From: Neolewinella aquimaris | GTDB taxonomy: Bacteria; Bacteroidota; Bacteroidia; Chitinophagales; Saprospiraceae | Reading direction: 5' to 3' | DNA length: 64,000 bases | Assembly: GCF_014197245.1 (NCBI RefSeq) | Contig: NZ_JACIFF010000001.1 | Span: 124,001-188,000, forward strand | Shown here: one piece after another, positions 53,267 to 62,108 of the stretch | How positions within the stretch are numbered: position 1 is the stretch's first letter | How the letters are laid out: every line of letters starts with the position of its first letter | Made by a program: the position numbers and the translations under genes | The notes under the pieces: model-generated | Seen by the model: only the letters and a program-made list of their open reading frames with translations | Told to the model about the DNA's origin: nothing | Database searches by the model: none

Positions 53267-53926
53267 ATGGTGAATTCTAAACTACGGGGTCTCCTGTGTG
53301 ACCTAGACGGCACCCTGGCCGACTCCGAACCCCTGCACTGTACAGCCTGGCTCGACACGCTCTCCGAAGAATTCGGCGTCGATTACGACGCGCAGTGGTT
53401 CGAGCAGTGGATCGGGACGAGTGACCGGGTGCTGGCCCGCTACGTGGTGGAGCAGGACCGGCTTCCCATCAGCGACGAAGAACTGATCAAACGCAAACAA
53501 GTACGCTACCACGAAGCCGTGGAGCGGGAGGGAAAAACGTTCTCCGGAGTCGATGAAGCCCTGCGCCAACTCGTAGACGAAGGCTATCCCGTGGCGATTG
53601 CCACAAACAGCGGCAGACTAGATGCCGACATGATGATCGGCGCGGCGCGGCTCGATCGGTTCACCCCCATCAGCGTCACGGCCTCCGACGTCAAGGAAAT
53701 GAAGCCGGCACCGGATATTTATCTGCTTGCCGCGAGGAGGTTGGGGCTAAAGGCTTCGGAGTGCATCGCCATAGAAGACAGCGGACCGGGAGGAATCGCC
53801 GCACGGGCGGCGGGCTGCTACCTGATCGCCCTTACCGACAAGGTAAGCCAGGCCGACGAACGCGCGCACGATAGCGCTACCGCCATTCGCCGCGCCCTTG
53901 AGCTGTTGGAGCGGGACGCAAAGTGA
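53267..53926 (+). CDS. HAD-family phosphatase, beta-phosphoglucomutase-like
   Basis: A 219-residue HAD hydrolase. Motif I is DLDGT with nucleophile D12 and D14, motif II is ATNSGR, the lysine is in KPAPDIYLLAA and motif III reads AIEDSGPGG. The helical cap between residues 20 and 90 places it with subfamily IA phosphatases such as beta-phosphoglucomutase and GPH-like enzymes. The substrate is probably a small sugar phosphate but cannot be specified. The ATG at 53267 was preferred to the longer frame. Confidence 0.88.
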   Translation: MVNSKLRGLLCDLDGTLADSEPLHCTAWLDTLSEEFGVDYDAQWFEQWIGTSDRVLARYVVEQDRLPISDEELIKRKQVRYHEAVEREGKTFSGVDEALRQLVDEGYPVAIATNSGRLDADMMIGAARLDRFTPISVTASDVKEMKPAPDIYLLAARRLGLKASECIAIEDSGPGGIAARAAGCYLIALTDKVSQADERAHDSATAIRRALELLERDAK

Positions 53927-53979
53927 CCCCTTCGTTAACGGCTTAGTGTATATGTAATGATAAGTTAACCTAAGTGTCA

Positions 53980-54009
53980 TTTGGAGTTCATGTCCGAACA
54001 GGACTTTTG
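53980..54009 (+). promoter_or_regulatory. Promoter of the sorting-domain protein/TonB receptor pair
   Basis: TTTG at 53980-53983, an 18-base spacer, then GACTTTTG at 54002-54009 (one mismatch from TAnnTTTG), 41 bases before the ATG. Confidence 0.5.
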
Positions 54010-54050
54010 CAGTGAATTTAGAATTCAAGCAACCAACTCCAACTGACCTT

Positions 54051-57000
54051 ATGAGAAAACCATCTACACTCTCCCTATTTGCTCTACTGCTGTCCTTCGC
54101 TGGGATTGCACAGGAACAGGTAGTCATTAGTGATGCTTCCCTCACCGGTGGCAATACGTACAACTGGACGGCCGACAAAGAATACGTACTGGACGGCCTT
54201 GTTTTTCTGGAGTCGGGTGCTACACTTAACATTGCCGCCGGTACCGTCGTCCGCGGCGGGCAACCCACCACGGGCGATAATACCTCGGCACTCATTATTG
54301 CCAGGGGCGCACAAATCTTCGCCCGGGGCACGGCCGAACGCCCCATCATTTTTACGGCCGAAGACGACGACCTGAGCGATTCCGGCGACTTTGACGCCGG
54401 CGATCGTGGAGAATGGGGCGGACTCATCATCCTGGGAAATGCCACCATAGCCCGCCCGGGTGGAGAAGACGGCATCGAAGGCATCGATGCCGACGAGGAG
54501 CGTGCCAAATTTGGCGGTACCAATGATGCAGACAACAGCGGCATCATCGAATACGTCTCTATCCGCCACGGCGGGGCCCAGCTTTCGACGGATAACGAGA
54601 TCAACGGCCTTACCCTCGGTGGGGTAGGTTCCGGTACCGTGGTTGATTACGTAGAGGTGTTCGCCAACGAGGACGATGGCATCGAGTGGTTTGGTGGAAC
54701 GGTCAACGTGAAGCACGCCAGCGTAGCTTTCTGCGGCGACGACGGCTTCGATTACGACTACGGATGGCGGGGCAACGGCCAGTTCTGGTTCGCCCTTCAG
54801 GAACCCAATACCGGTACCGGCCGTGCCGGTGAACACGACGGTGCCGACCCCGACGGTCAGGCCCCCTTCAGCAAGCCGACCATCGCCAATGCCACCTACA
54901 TCGGCATCGGGGTAGGCGCCACGGCAAGCGGTGGAGATGCCGGACGCGCCCTGCCACTGGCGGTTATCTTCCGCGACAATGCCGGAGGCTACTACCGCAA
55001 TTCCATCTTTACGGGTTACAACGGAGCCGCCATTGCGGTCGAAGACCGTACCGACTCGGAAGTAGACTCCTACGGCCGCTTCCAGGCGGGAGACCTCGAC
55101 TTTACGAACAACCTATTTGATGGATTCGGCGCAGGAACCACGGCCGCCGAACTCTTCCTGGCGATCGACCAAAACGAGGCCATCGTCCCGGCTTCTACCG
55201 CGACTTTCTCGGCTGCCCTTGCTGCGGACAATACCATTGGTGCGAGTGGTATCGCCGGGGTCAGCCGCCTGCCCGACGGCAGCCTGGATCCCCGCATCAA
55301 TGCCGGTGGCGCCGCCCTCGGCGGCGGTAGCGCAGATGGCCTCGAGAATGAATTTTTTGACGCCGTGGCCTACCGTGGCGCCTTCGGAAACTCCGTCAAC
55401 TGGTTACAGGGATGGACCGCCCTGTCGGAGTACGGCTTTCTCGGAGATGAAGTAACGCCCGTCAATACCCTAGACTGCGTCACGGTTCGCGATGCCGATC
55501 TGGTTGGCGGACAAACGTACAACTGGGGTGGTGGGACGTGCTATAATCTTGACGGACTGGTTTACCTCGAAGCCGACGCAATCCTGAACATCGAGGCAGG
55601 TACCGTCATTCGGGGATTAAGTGGCAACAGCATCACCACCGGCGACAATACCTCCGCCCTCATCGTCGCCCGCGACGCCCAAATTTTCGCCCGGGGCACT
55701 GCAGCGGCACCCATCATTTTCACTGCAGCGGAGGACGACCTTGCCGATCCTTTTGACTACGACTTCACCGACCGCGGGGAATGGGGCGGCCTGATCGTAC
55801 TCGGCAACGCCACCATTGCGCGCCCCGGCGGTGAGGACGGAATCGAAGGCATTGACGCCGACGAAGTGCGCGCCAAATTCGGCGGCAGTAATGACGCCGA
55901 CAACAGTGGCGTACTCGAGTACGTATCGATCCGCCACGGCGGCGCCCAGCTCTCGACGGACAATGAAATCAACGGCCTCACGCTCGGTGGCGTCGGTTCC
56001 GGCACCAAAATCGACTACATCGAAGTATTCGCGAACGAAGACGACGGTATTGAGTGGTTCGGCGGTACGGTGAAGGTGACCCACGCCTCGGTAGCTTTCT
56101 GCGGCGACGATGGCTTCGACTACGACTACGGCTGGCGCGGTGCAGGGCAGTACTGGTTTGCGCTACAGGGCCCGAACGACGGTACCGGACGCTCCGGCGA
56201 ACACGACGGTGCCGATCCCGACGGACAAGCTCCGTTCAGCCAACCGACCATATATAACGCTACCTACATCGGTATCGGAAAGGATCAGACGGCTACCGGA
56301 GGCGACGCTAACCGCACCCTGCCCGTCTCGGTAATCTTCCGGGATAACGCGGGCGGCTACTACCGCAATTCGATCTTCACCGACTTCAACGGCGCGGCCG
56401 TGGCCATCGAAGACCGCACCGACGGTGAAGTGGATTCCTACGCCCGCCTACAGGCCGGGGATCTCGGGTTTACGAACAACTACTTCTTCAACTTTGGAGC
56501 CGGCAACACCGCCGCCGATCTTTTCCTGGCGATCGACCAGAATGAGAACATCGTGCCCGCCTCCTCACAGGAAGTGGCCGCCAAGTTTGCCGCGAACGGC
56601 AATGTGATCGCCGATCCCGTACTGAACGACATCAGCAACCGGGACGATGACGGCGGCAACCTTGATCCCCGGGTGTATACCTTCGGACCCGCCGCTACCG
56701 GCGCCCCCGAAGCCGAAGAAGGGTTCGAGACAACGGCGTACTACGGAGCGTTTGTCCCCGGTGCCTACGCCAGTGACCCAAGTTGGCTCTCCGGCTGGAC
56801 CGCTCTTTCCGAATACATGCTCACCGATGATGTGCTCAACAGTGTTGGCCAGGTCGACCACGCGGGTTTTTTACTCGAAGCCCCGGCTCCCAACCCTGCT
56901 TTCGCTACGACGAAGATCAACTTCTCGGTGCCCCGGGCCACCCGTGTAACCCTCACGGTTTACGACATCGTTGGCCGCCCCCTCCTGCGTAATACCCAAC

Positions 57001-57122
57001 GATACGACAACGGCGAGCAGACTTACCTGCTCGATGCCAGCAAACTCGCTAACGGTAACTACTTCATTCTGCTCGAAGCGGAAGGTAGCCGCCTGCTACA
57101 GAAAATGGTGGTAAGCCACTAA
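54051..57122 (+). CDS. Secreted beta-rich protein with two tandem 456-residue repeats and T9SS sorting domain
   Basis: A 1023-residue exported protein: signal peptide (residues 1-20, ending FAGIAQ), repeat A (about 22-460), repeat B (about 475-910) and a C-terminal type A sorting domain (about 945-1023, with APNPAFATTKINFS and LTVYDIVGR). The repeats start with DLVGGQTYNW- and LDGLVYLEADA-like segments and contain IEWFGGTV and HDGADPDGQAPFS. They are nearly identical in protein but differ at many silent bases. Regular Gly/Asn/Asp turns suggest a beta helix. The TonB receptor gene starts 46 bases later, so a joint binding and uptake role is inferred. Ligand unknown. Confidence 0.82.
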   Translation: MRKPSTLSLFALLLSFAGIAQEQVVISDASLTGGNTYNWTADKEYVLDGLVFLESGATLNIAAGTVVRGGQPTTGDNTSALIIARGAQIFARGTAERPIIFTAEDDDLSDSGDFDAGDRGEWGGLIILGNATIARPGGEDGIEGIDADEERAKFGGTNDADNSGIIEYVSIRHGGAQLSTDNEINGLTLGGVGSGTVVDYVEVFANEDDGIEWFGGTVNVKHASVAFCGDDGFDYDYGWRGNGQFWFALQEPNTGTGRAGEHDGADPDGQAPFSKPTIANATYIGIGVGATASGGDAGRALPLAVIFRDNAGGYYRNSIFTGYNGAAIAVEDRTDSEVDSYGRFQAGDLDFTNNLFDGFGAGTTAAELFLAIDQNEAIVPASTATFSAALAADNTIGASGIAGVSRLPDGSLDPRINAGGAALGGGSADGLENEFFDAVAYRGAFGNSVNWLQGWTALSEYGFLGDEVTPVNTLDCVTVRDADLVGGQTYNWGGGTCYNLDGLVYLEADAILNIEAGTVIRGLSGNSITTGDNTSALIVARDAQIFARGTAAAPIIFTAAEDDLADPFDYDFTDRGEWGGLIVLGNATIARPGGEDGIEGIDADEVRAKFGGSNDADNSGVLEYVSIRHGGAQLSTDNEINGLTLGGVGSGTKIDYIEVFANEDDGIEWFGGTVKVTHASVAFCGDDGFDYDYGWRGAGQYWFALQGPNDGTGRSGEHDGADPDGQAPFSQPTIYNATYIGIGKDQTATGGDANRTLPVSVIFRDNAGGYYRNSIFTDFNGAAVAIEDRTDGEVDSYARLQAGDLGFTNNYFFNFGAGNTAADLFLAIDQNENIVPASSQEVAAKFAANGNVIADPVLNDISNRDDDGGNLDPRVYTFGPAATGAPEAEEGFETTAYYGAFVPGAYASDPSWLSGWTALSEYMLTDDVLNSVGQVDHAGFLLEAPAPNPAFATTKINFSVPRATRVTLTVYDIVGRPLLRNTQRYDNGEQTYLLDASKLANGNYFILLEAEGSRLLQKMVVSH

Positions 57123-57168
57123 ACCCCAATCGTCTACAATTCTAGTGCAACATTCAATACATCTTCTT

Positions 57169-60084
57169 ATGCTTAACCGCATTTATTACGTGGTCGCTTT
57201 GCTTTTGGTGACCGCTACGGCCTTCGCCCAGAAGGGGGCCATTTCCGGGACCGTCTACGACGAAGACGGGTTCCCAATGCTGGGAGCCAACGTGGTCATC
57301 CAGGGCACCTCAATCGGGGCCCAAACTGATTTTATCGAAGGTAAATATCAGTTTAAGGTCGACCCAGGCACCTACAACATCGTTACCTCCTACGTCGGAT
57401 ACGGGGAGCACCTCAGTGAGGGCATCGTGGTAACCGCCAATCAAACTACTATTCTCGACATCACCTTCGGTGAGGATTCCGGGGTAGAACTCGAACTCGA
57501 TGTCACGGTTACCGCCCAGGCCCTCGAGCGGGGTGAAGTAGCGGTCATGAAACTGCGGCAAAACAGCGACAAAGTGCAGGACGTTATTTCCAGTCAGGAG
57601 ATCCAGCGCCTCGGTGCCGGCACCGCCGCGGCCGCCCTTACCAAGGTGACCGGAACCACGGTAGTCGACGGCAAGTACGTCTACGTACGTGGTCTGGGAG
57701 ATCGGTACAGCGCGACCACGCTGAACGGTCTACAGCTGCCGAGTATCGATCCATACCGCAACTCCGCCCAGCTTGACCTGATTCCCACCAATCTCCTGGA
57801 CAACATCACCGCCAGCAAGACCTTTACCCCCGACCTGCCCGGTGACTTCACCGGCGGTAGCGTGAACATCAAAATTAAGGCGCTCCCGGAAAGATTTACC
57901 TGGGGAGTATCGGCTTCGGGCAGCTACAACGACCTGAGCAACTTCCGCAACGATTTCATGACCTTTGACGGCGGCAAGAAAATCGGTCTTGGATACAACG
58001 ACGGTACGCTGGACGGCCCCGCCATCCTCAACGATCCTCGCCTGAGTGAAATGGAAGTGCTGGAAGCGGATGCGGACCGCCGCTCCCGTTCCGATGCCGC
58101 GCTGGCTACTGCCGTGCATGAGGTCGCCAATAGCTTTGGCAACGCGTTTAACCTCGGTACCAAGCGAAGCGGTCCTGACTACGGATTGAGTGCCAACATC
58201 GGCAACCAGTTTAACATCGGTACCATGCCCCTCGGCGTTTTTGCTACGGTAAGCTACAACCGGGATTACAGTCAGTACACAAACGGTGTCCGCGGCAACT
58301 ACGTCAACCCCAATCTGGGCGAAAACCAGCTCCAGGAGGTTTTCGACCTCACCGACAGCAAGAGCGTGGAATCCGGCAAACTGGGTGGCATGGTCGGTTT
58401 TGCCCTCCGCCCGTCTCCCGCTAACAACATCACCTTCTATACCATCTACAGCCACCAGGGATTCCTGGAAGGACGGGTGCTGAAGGGCAGCAACGAGAGA
58501 AAGGGCGCCGCCGGCACCGACGACAACTACTACTACTCCCAGGCTGCCAGCTTCCTCGAGCGCCAGCTCATCGATTACGTACTGCAGGGCGACCACACCC
58601 TCACCGGTCTCGGTAATACGAAAATTGAATGGTCGGCCAACTACATCAACAGCCAACAGAACGAGCCCGACTTGCGGTTCTACGAATACATCGAGCAAGA
58701 CGGCCGTTTCCTAATGGACCCAAGCCAGTTCAGCCGTCCGAGTCGCTACTTCCGTGACCTGTCTGACAACTCCTACCAGGGAACGCTGGACGTAACGGTA
58801 CCCGTGCTGCAAAACAAGAGCAAGGGCAACGCGATCAAATTTGGCGGCCAGTACCGTACCAAGGAGCGGGATTTTAATGAGTCCATCTACGCTTACGAAA
58901 ATGATCGGGGACTATCGTTCACCGAAGCCGGCGGCGATTTCGACGTTTACCTCGGCCCCGGCAACCTGGGAGCCATCGAGCAGGTGAACGGCCGCAACTC
59001 CATTGGCGTATACGTTTACGACAACAGTAACCTGGCCAATAGCTATACCGGCAAGTTCGATGTCGCCGCGGCCTACGCCATGATGACCTATGAGGTGACG
59101 CCCCGGCTGAAGGCCATCTTCGGATTGCGGGTTGAAAACACGCGCATCCTGGTGGAAAGCGATAAAGTCCCCAACGAGTACCTCCAGGCCGAAGTGGCGG
59201 GTAGGGAGCCCGACCTCAACCGGATCGCCGCCAACACGGCCGACATCGACACCACGAGCCTCATGCCCGCCCTGAACCTGGTGTATAAAGTTGGGGAGAA
59301 CAGCAACCTCCGTGGAAGCTTTACCCAAACCATCGCGCGTCCCAACATGCGGGAAGTGGCACCGTTCGGCTCCTTCGGCTTTTTGGGCGAGCCTCCCGTT
59401 TTCGGTAATCCAAACCTAAAACTCACCAGTGTCGATAACTACGACCTGCGCTACGAGATCTTCCCGCACGCCGGTGAAGTGTTGGCGTTCAGCGCCTTCT
59501 ATAAGCGGTTCCGTAACCCCATCGTGACGACCTTCCGCATCGCCGGGGATCAACAGTTTACCTGGACAAACTCCGAAAGTGCCGACCTATACGGTCTGGA
59601 AGTAGAATTCCGGAAGTCCCTCGGGTTCCTCAACGAAAAGCTCGACGACTTCACCGTCAGTTCCAATCTTGCCTTTATCCAGGCGGAACAACGGATCGAC
59701 GAGCAGGAAGTAGCTCTGGGCCAGGCCGTCGACCCCTCCTTCAGTGCCGTCCGCCGCTTCAACGGTCAGTCGCCCTTCGTCGCCAATGCGAACCTGAGCT
59801 ACGCTACGCCGGAGAGCGGGTGGGATTTTGTCGCCGCGTATAATTTCTTCGGCGACCGGCTGCAAAGCATCGGCGCCGTCGGTAGCCCCGACATCTTCGA
59901 GCGCGGCCGTAGCCAACTGGATGTATCCGTCTCGAAAAAGGTAGACAACTTTAAATTCAGCCTACGGGCACGGAACCTGCTCAATCCCGCCTTCGAGAGC
60001 TTCTCGACCTTCGACCGGGAATACATCTTCCAGAGCTACGAGCGCGGACGTGAGTTTTCCTTCGGCGTAAGCTACGGGATCTAG
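57169..60084 (+). CDS. TonB-dependent outer-membrane receptor
   Basis: A 971-residue outer-membrane receptor. After the signal peptide (MLNRIYYVVALLLV, to about residue 20) come a carboxypeptidase-like regulatory domain (about 22-105, KGAISGTVYDEDGFPMLGA), a plug domain (about 130-245, with RGLGDRYSATTLNG) and a 22-strand-type barrel ending in FGVSYGI. There is no SusD homologue, so it is not a classical polysaccharide system. It is probably co-transcribed with the preceding duplicated sorting-domain gene and has its own terminator. The ligand is unknown. Confidence 0.92.
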   Translation: MLNRIYYVVALLLVTATAFAQKGAISGTVYDEDGFPMLGANVVIQGTSIGAQTDFIEGKYQFKVDPGTYNIVTSYVGYGEHLSEGIVVTANQTTILDITFGEDSGVELELDVTVTAQALERGEVAVMKLRQNSDKVQDVISSQEIQRLGAGTAAAALTKVTGTTVVDGKYVYVRGLGDRYSATTLNGLQLPSIDPYRNSAQLDLIPTNLLDNITASKTFTPDLPGDFTGGSVNIKIKALPERFTWGVSASGSYNDLSNFRNDFMTFDGGKKIGLGYNDGTLDGPAILNDPRLSEMEVLEADADRRSRSDAALATAVHEVANSFGNAFNLGTKRSGPDYGLSANIGNQFNIGTMPLGVFATVSYNRDYSQYTNGVRGNYVNPNLGENQLQEVFDLTDSKSVESGKLGGMVGFALRPSPANNITFYTIYSHQGFLEGRVLKGSNERKGAAGTDDNYYYSQAASFLERQLIDYVLQGDHTLTGLGNTKIEWSANYINSQQNEPDLRFYEYIEQDGRFLMDPSQFSRPSRYFRDLSDNSYQGTLDVTVPVLQNKSKGNAIKFGGQYRTKERDFNESIYAYENDRGLSFTEAGGDFDVYLGPGNLGAIEQVNGRNSIGVYVYDNSNLANSYTGKFDVAAAYAMMTYEVTPRLKAIFGLRVENTRILVESDKVPNEYLQAEVAGREPDLNRIAANTADIDTTSLMPALNLVYKVGENSNLRGSFTQTIARPNMREVAPFGSFGFLGEPPVFGNPNLKLTSVDNYDLRYEIFPHAGEVLAFSAFYKRFRNPIVTTFRIAGDQQFTWTNSESADLYGLEVEFRKSLGFLNEKLDDFTVSSNLAFIQAEQRIDEQEVALGQAVDPSFSAVRRFNGQSPFVANANLSYATPESGWDFVAAYNFFGDRLQSIGAVGSPDIFERGRSQLDVSVSKKVDNFKFSLRARNLLNPAFESFSTFDREYIFQSYERGREFSFGVSYGI

Positions 60085-60131
60085 GAACCGCCTAAGATTT
60101 TGCACTAGATTACATACGTAGTCTCCTTCAT

Positions 60132-60163
60132 GCCCTTCGCACTTCGTGCGGAGGGCTTTTTTA
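60132..60163 (+). terminator. Intrinsic terminator after the TonB receptor gene
   Basis: An 11-bp stem (GCCCTTCGCAC with GTGCGGAGGGC, one wobble), a three-base loop and TTTTTT, 47 bases after the stop. Confidence 0.85.
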
Positions 60164-60176
60164 TTACACTTGCCGC

Positions 60177-60602
60177 TCAGTCTACTGAGTCGGCCAGTTT
60201 GATCCGCTCGGTCTGCGCAATGTAGTCGTGCAGGAAGCGGTGCCCGTCGCTGAAGAGTGCAAAGAGCAGCAGCACCTCTCCACCAAACAGGGTAAATGCC
60301 TTGATGAAGGAACGGAGTAAGCGAGTGCCATTATCCGGCCGCCGGCCGTCGGCCAGCATTGCTACGCGGGATCGCCGGTACCCTGCGACGGTCGGATGGT
60401 AATCGATGATGAACCAGTAAAGCGTGGCCCCCAGCAGGGTGGTCACGTAAACACTACCGCCGTCGAGCAGAACTTCGAGCCATCGTTCGGGATCGTGGCC
60501 GAAGGGCAATTCTCCACGAAAGAGGAGGAACACTAGGGCCAGAATGCCCAGCATGACTACGCAGTCCAGTAGATAGAGAATATATCGTCCGAAAACACCC
60601 AT
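60177..60602 (-). CDS. RDD-family membrane protein
   Basis: A 141-residue membrane protein with about three hydrophobic helices. The N-terminal GRYILYLLDC (Arg and Asp in the first helix) and the later RSFIKAF and RFLHDYIAQTE resemble the RDD domain. The ATG at 60602 (MGVFGRYILYL) begins close to the first helix; a longer frame from 60674 is possible. Function unknown; some RDD proteins are ion transporters. It is convergent with the TonB receptor gene. Confidence 0.7.
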   Translation of the reverse strand: MGVFGRYILYLLDCVVMLGILALVFLLFRGELPFGHDPERWLEVLLDGGSVYVTTLLGATLYWFIIDYHPTVAGYRRSRVAMLADGRRPDNGTRLLRSFIKAFTLFGGEVLLLFALFSDGHRFLHDYIAQTERIKLADSVD

Positions 60603-60877
60603 GGCTTGTTGACTTTTTTTGTTTCGTAAATATATTCCCCGGGGTAGGGCGACCAACATTTTGTCGACGTACATCCCAAAGGAATGGATGAAGACTAAAG
60701 AACCATCACCAGCAGCAGCTCTGCCGCAGTTTCGCGCAAGTGTTTGATAGCGAAAGGAGTGCAGAAATTTAAGGCTGCGTGAACCGTGAATTTATGCGGA
60801 ACGCATCAGAGGAAAGTGTCCTTTTTTACCCGCAGCGGATGCGGGAGATTTGTGCGGTAATCAATACCACCTTACTC

Positions 60878-61003
60878 ATGTCAACCACCCAATTTCCCCG
60901 TTTCCGTCAGTCGCTGATCACCGTTCTCTTACTCATTCTCGTCTTCAGTTTTGGGATCGGGTACCTGGGAGGTTACTTGCTGTGGCCGGTCGCCTTGCAT
61001 TGA
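60878..61003 (+). CDS. Possible small membrane protein
   Basis: A 41-residue reading frame (MSTTQFPRFRQS) with one strong membrane helix. The frame is also open upstream to 60779, but that part is not hydrophobic or conserved in character. The hydrophobic stretch and location just before the S66 gene make it plausible; no family or RBS supports it. Confidence 0.3.
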   Translation: MSTTQFPRFRQSLITVLLLILVFSFGIGYLGGYLLWPVALH

Positions 61004-61051
61004 GGGTAGTACATTGGCTTGTGCATACCGATCGACCCAACTTACTCCCGG

Positions 61052-62044
61052 ATGAAGCGTAGACAATTTACCCAAGGGCTGCTTGCCATACCGGCATTGC
61101 CCCTCCTCAATTACCCTGCTCCCGCGCGCCGCCGCAATACAGTACCGCAACGCCTAAAAACCGGAGATACGGTGGGCCTGGTGACCCCAGGAAGTTACCT
61201 GACCGACGATGGGCTACAACGAGCATACACCCAGATCGAGGGCCTCGGGTTGAAGGTAAAGCCGGGCAAAAATATCCGCGCCGAACGTGGCTACCTGGCT
61301 GGCGAGGACGCGCAGCGGCTGTACGACCTGCACGCGATGTTTGGCGATCCCACGGTGAAGGCGGTCTGGGCGGCGCGCGGCGGCTATGGCTGTGGAAGGC
61401 TTCTGCCCGGTCTGGATTTCGAACTGATCGAGCGCAACCCGAAAATACTGATTGGATACAGCGACATCACGGCCCTGCTGAACGCGATTACCCTCCGCAC
61501 CGGTATAGTGACTTACCACGGTCCGGTGGGCAGCTCGGAGTTTACGGAGTACACCCGTGAGCACCTAATAAATGCGATCATGGACGGTGGGCAATTTGCC
61601 CCCATTTTCCCACCCGCGGAAGCAGGGGAGCGGTACGTGATTACACCTGGGAGCGCGGGCGGGCAACTCTGGGGCGGCAACCTAAGCTTGCTGGCCGCTG
61701 CGGCGGGGACCGAATATGCACCGCCGGTAGAGGGCAACATCCTGTTTATCGAGGAGATAGGCGAGAAACCCTACCGCGTCGATCGGATGCTGACCCAACT
61801 GCGGCAGGCGTGGCCGCTGGAGACGGCGGCGGCAATCGTGCTGGGCGTATTCGCGGACTGTGAGGCGGATGCGGACGATCGATCGCTTACCCTTCGCCAA
61901 ACCCTAACCGACCGACTCGGCGATCTTGGTATACCCGTAGCCTACGGTTTTCCAATCGGCCACATCAAGAATATGTGTACGCTGCCGGTCGGGGTAGGTT
62001 GTCGCGTGGATACCGAAAAATTCAGTCTGCGGATAGAAATCTAG
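61052..62044 (+). CDS. LD-carboxypeptidase (S66 family)
   Basis: A 330-residue serine peptidase that removes the terminal D-alanine from peptidoglycan tetrapeptides during recycling. Motifs are AARGGYGCGRLLP, GYSDITALL with the probable catalytic serine, IEEIGEKPYRVDRML with the glutamate, and PIGHIKN with the histidine. The N-terminus KRRQFTQGLLAIPALPLL resembles a twin-arginine or Sec signal, so this member may be exported rather than cytosolic. The ATG at 61052 was chosen over an upstream non-ATG frame. Confidence 0.88.
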   Translation: MKRRQFTQGLLAIPALPLLNYPAPARRRNTVPQRLKTGDTVGLVTPGSYLTDDGLQRAYTQIEGLGLKVKPGKNIRAERGYLAGEDAQRLYDLHAMFGDPTVKAVWAARGGYGCGRLLPGLDFELIERNPKILIGYSDITALLNAITLRTGIVTYHGPVGSSEFTEYTREHLINAIMDGGQFAPIFPPAEAGERYVITPGSAGGQLWGGNLSLLAAAAGTEYAPPVEGNILFIEEIGEKPYRVDRMLTQLRQAWPLETAAAIVLGVFADCEADADDRSLTLRQTLTDRLGDLGIPVAYGFPIGHIKNMCTLPVGVGCRVDTEKFSLRIEI

Positions 62045-62108
62045 ACCAGCGGTAAATACTATATATTGGCCTTTGTCACCAATGATTACCCCATTAAACT
62101 CAAAGGTT

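Noticed and set aside
61118-61133. GCTCCCGCGCGCCGCC as another copy of the 17-bp motif
   Set aside because: It is one base short and differs in the core, and lies in coding sequence for an Arg/Ala-rich stretch, so chance similarity is likely.
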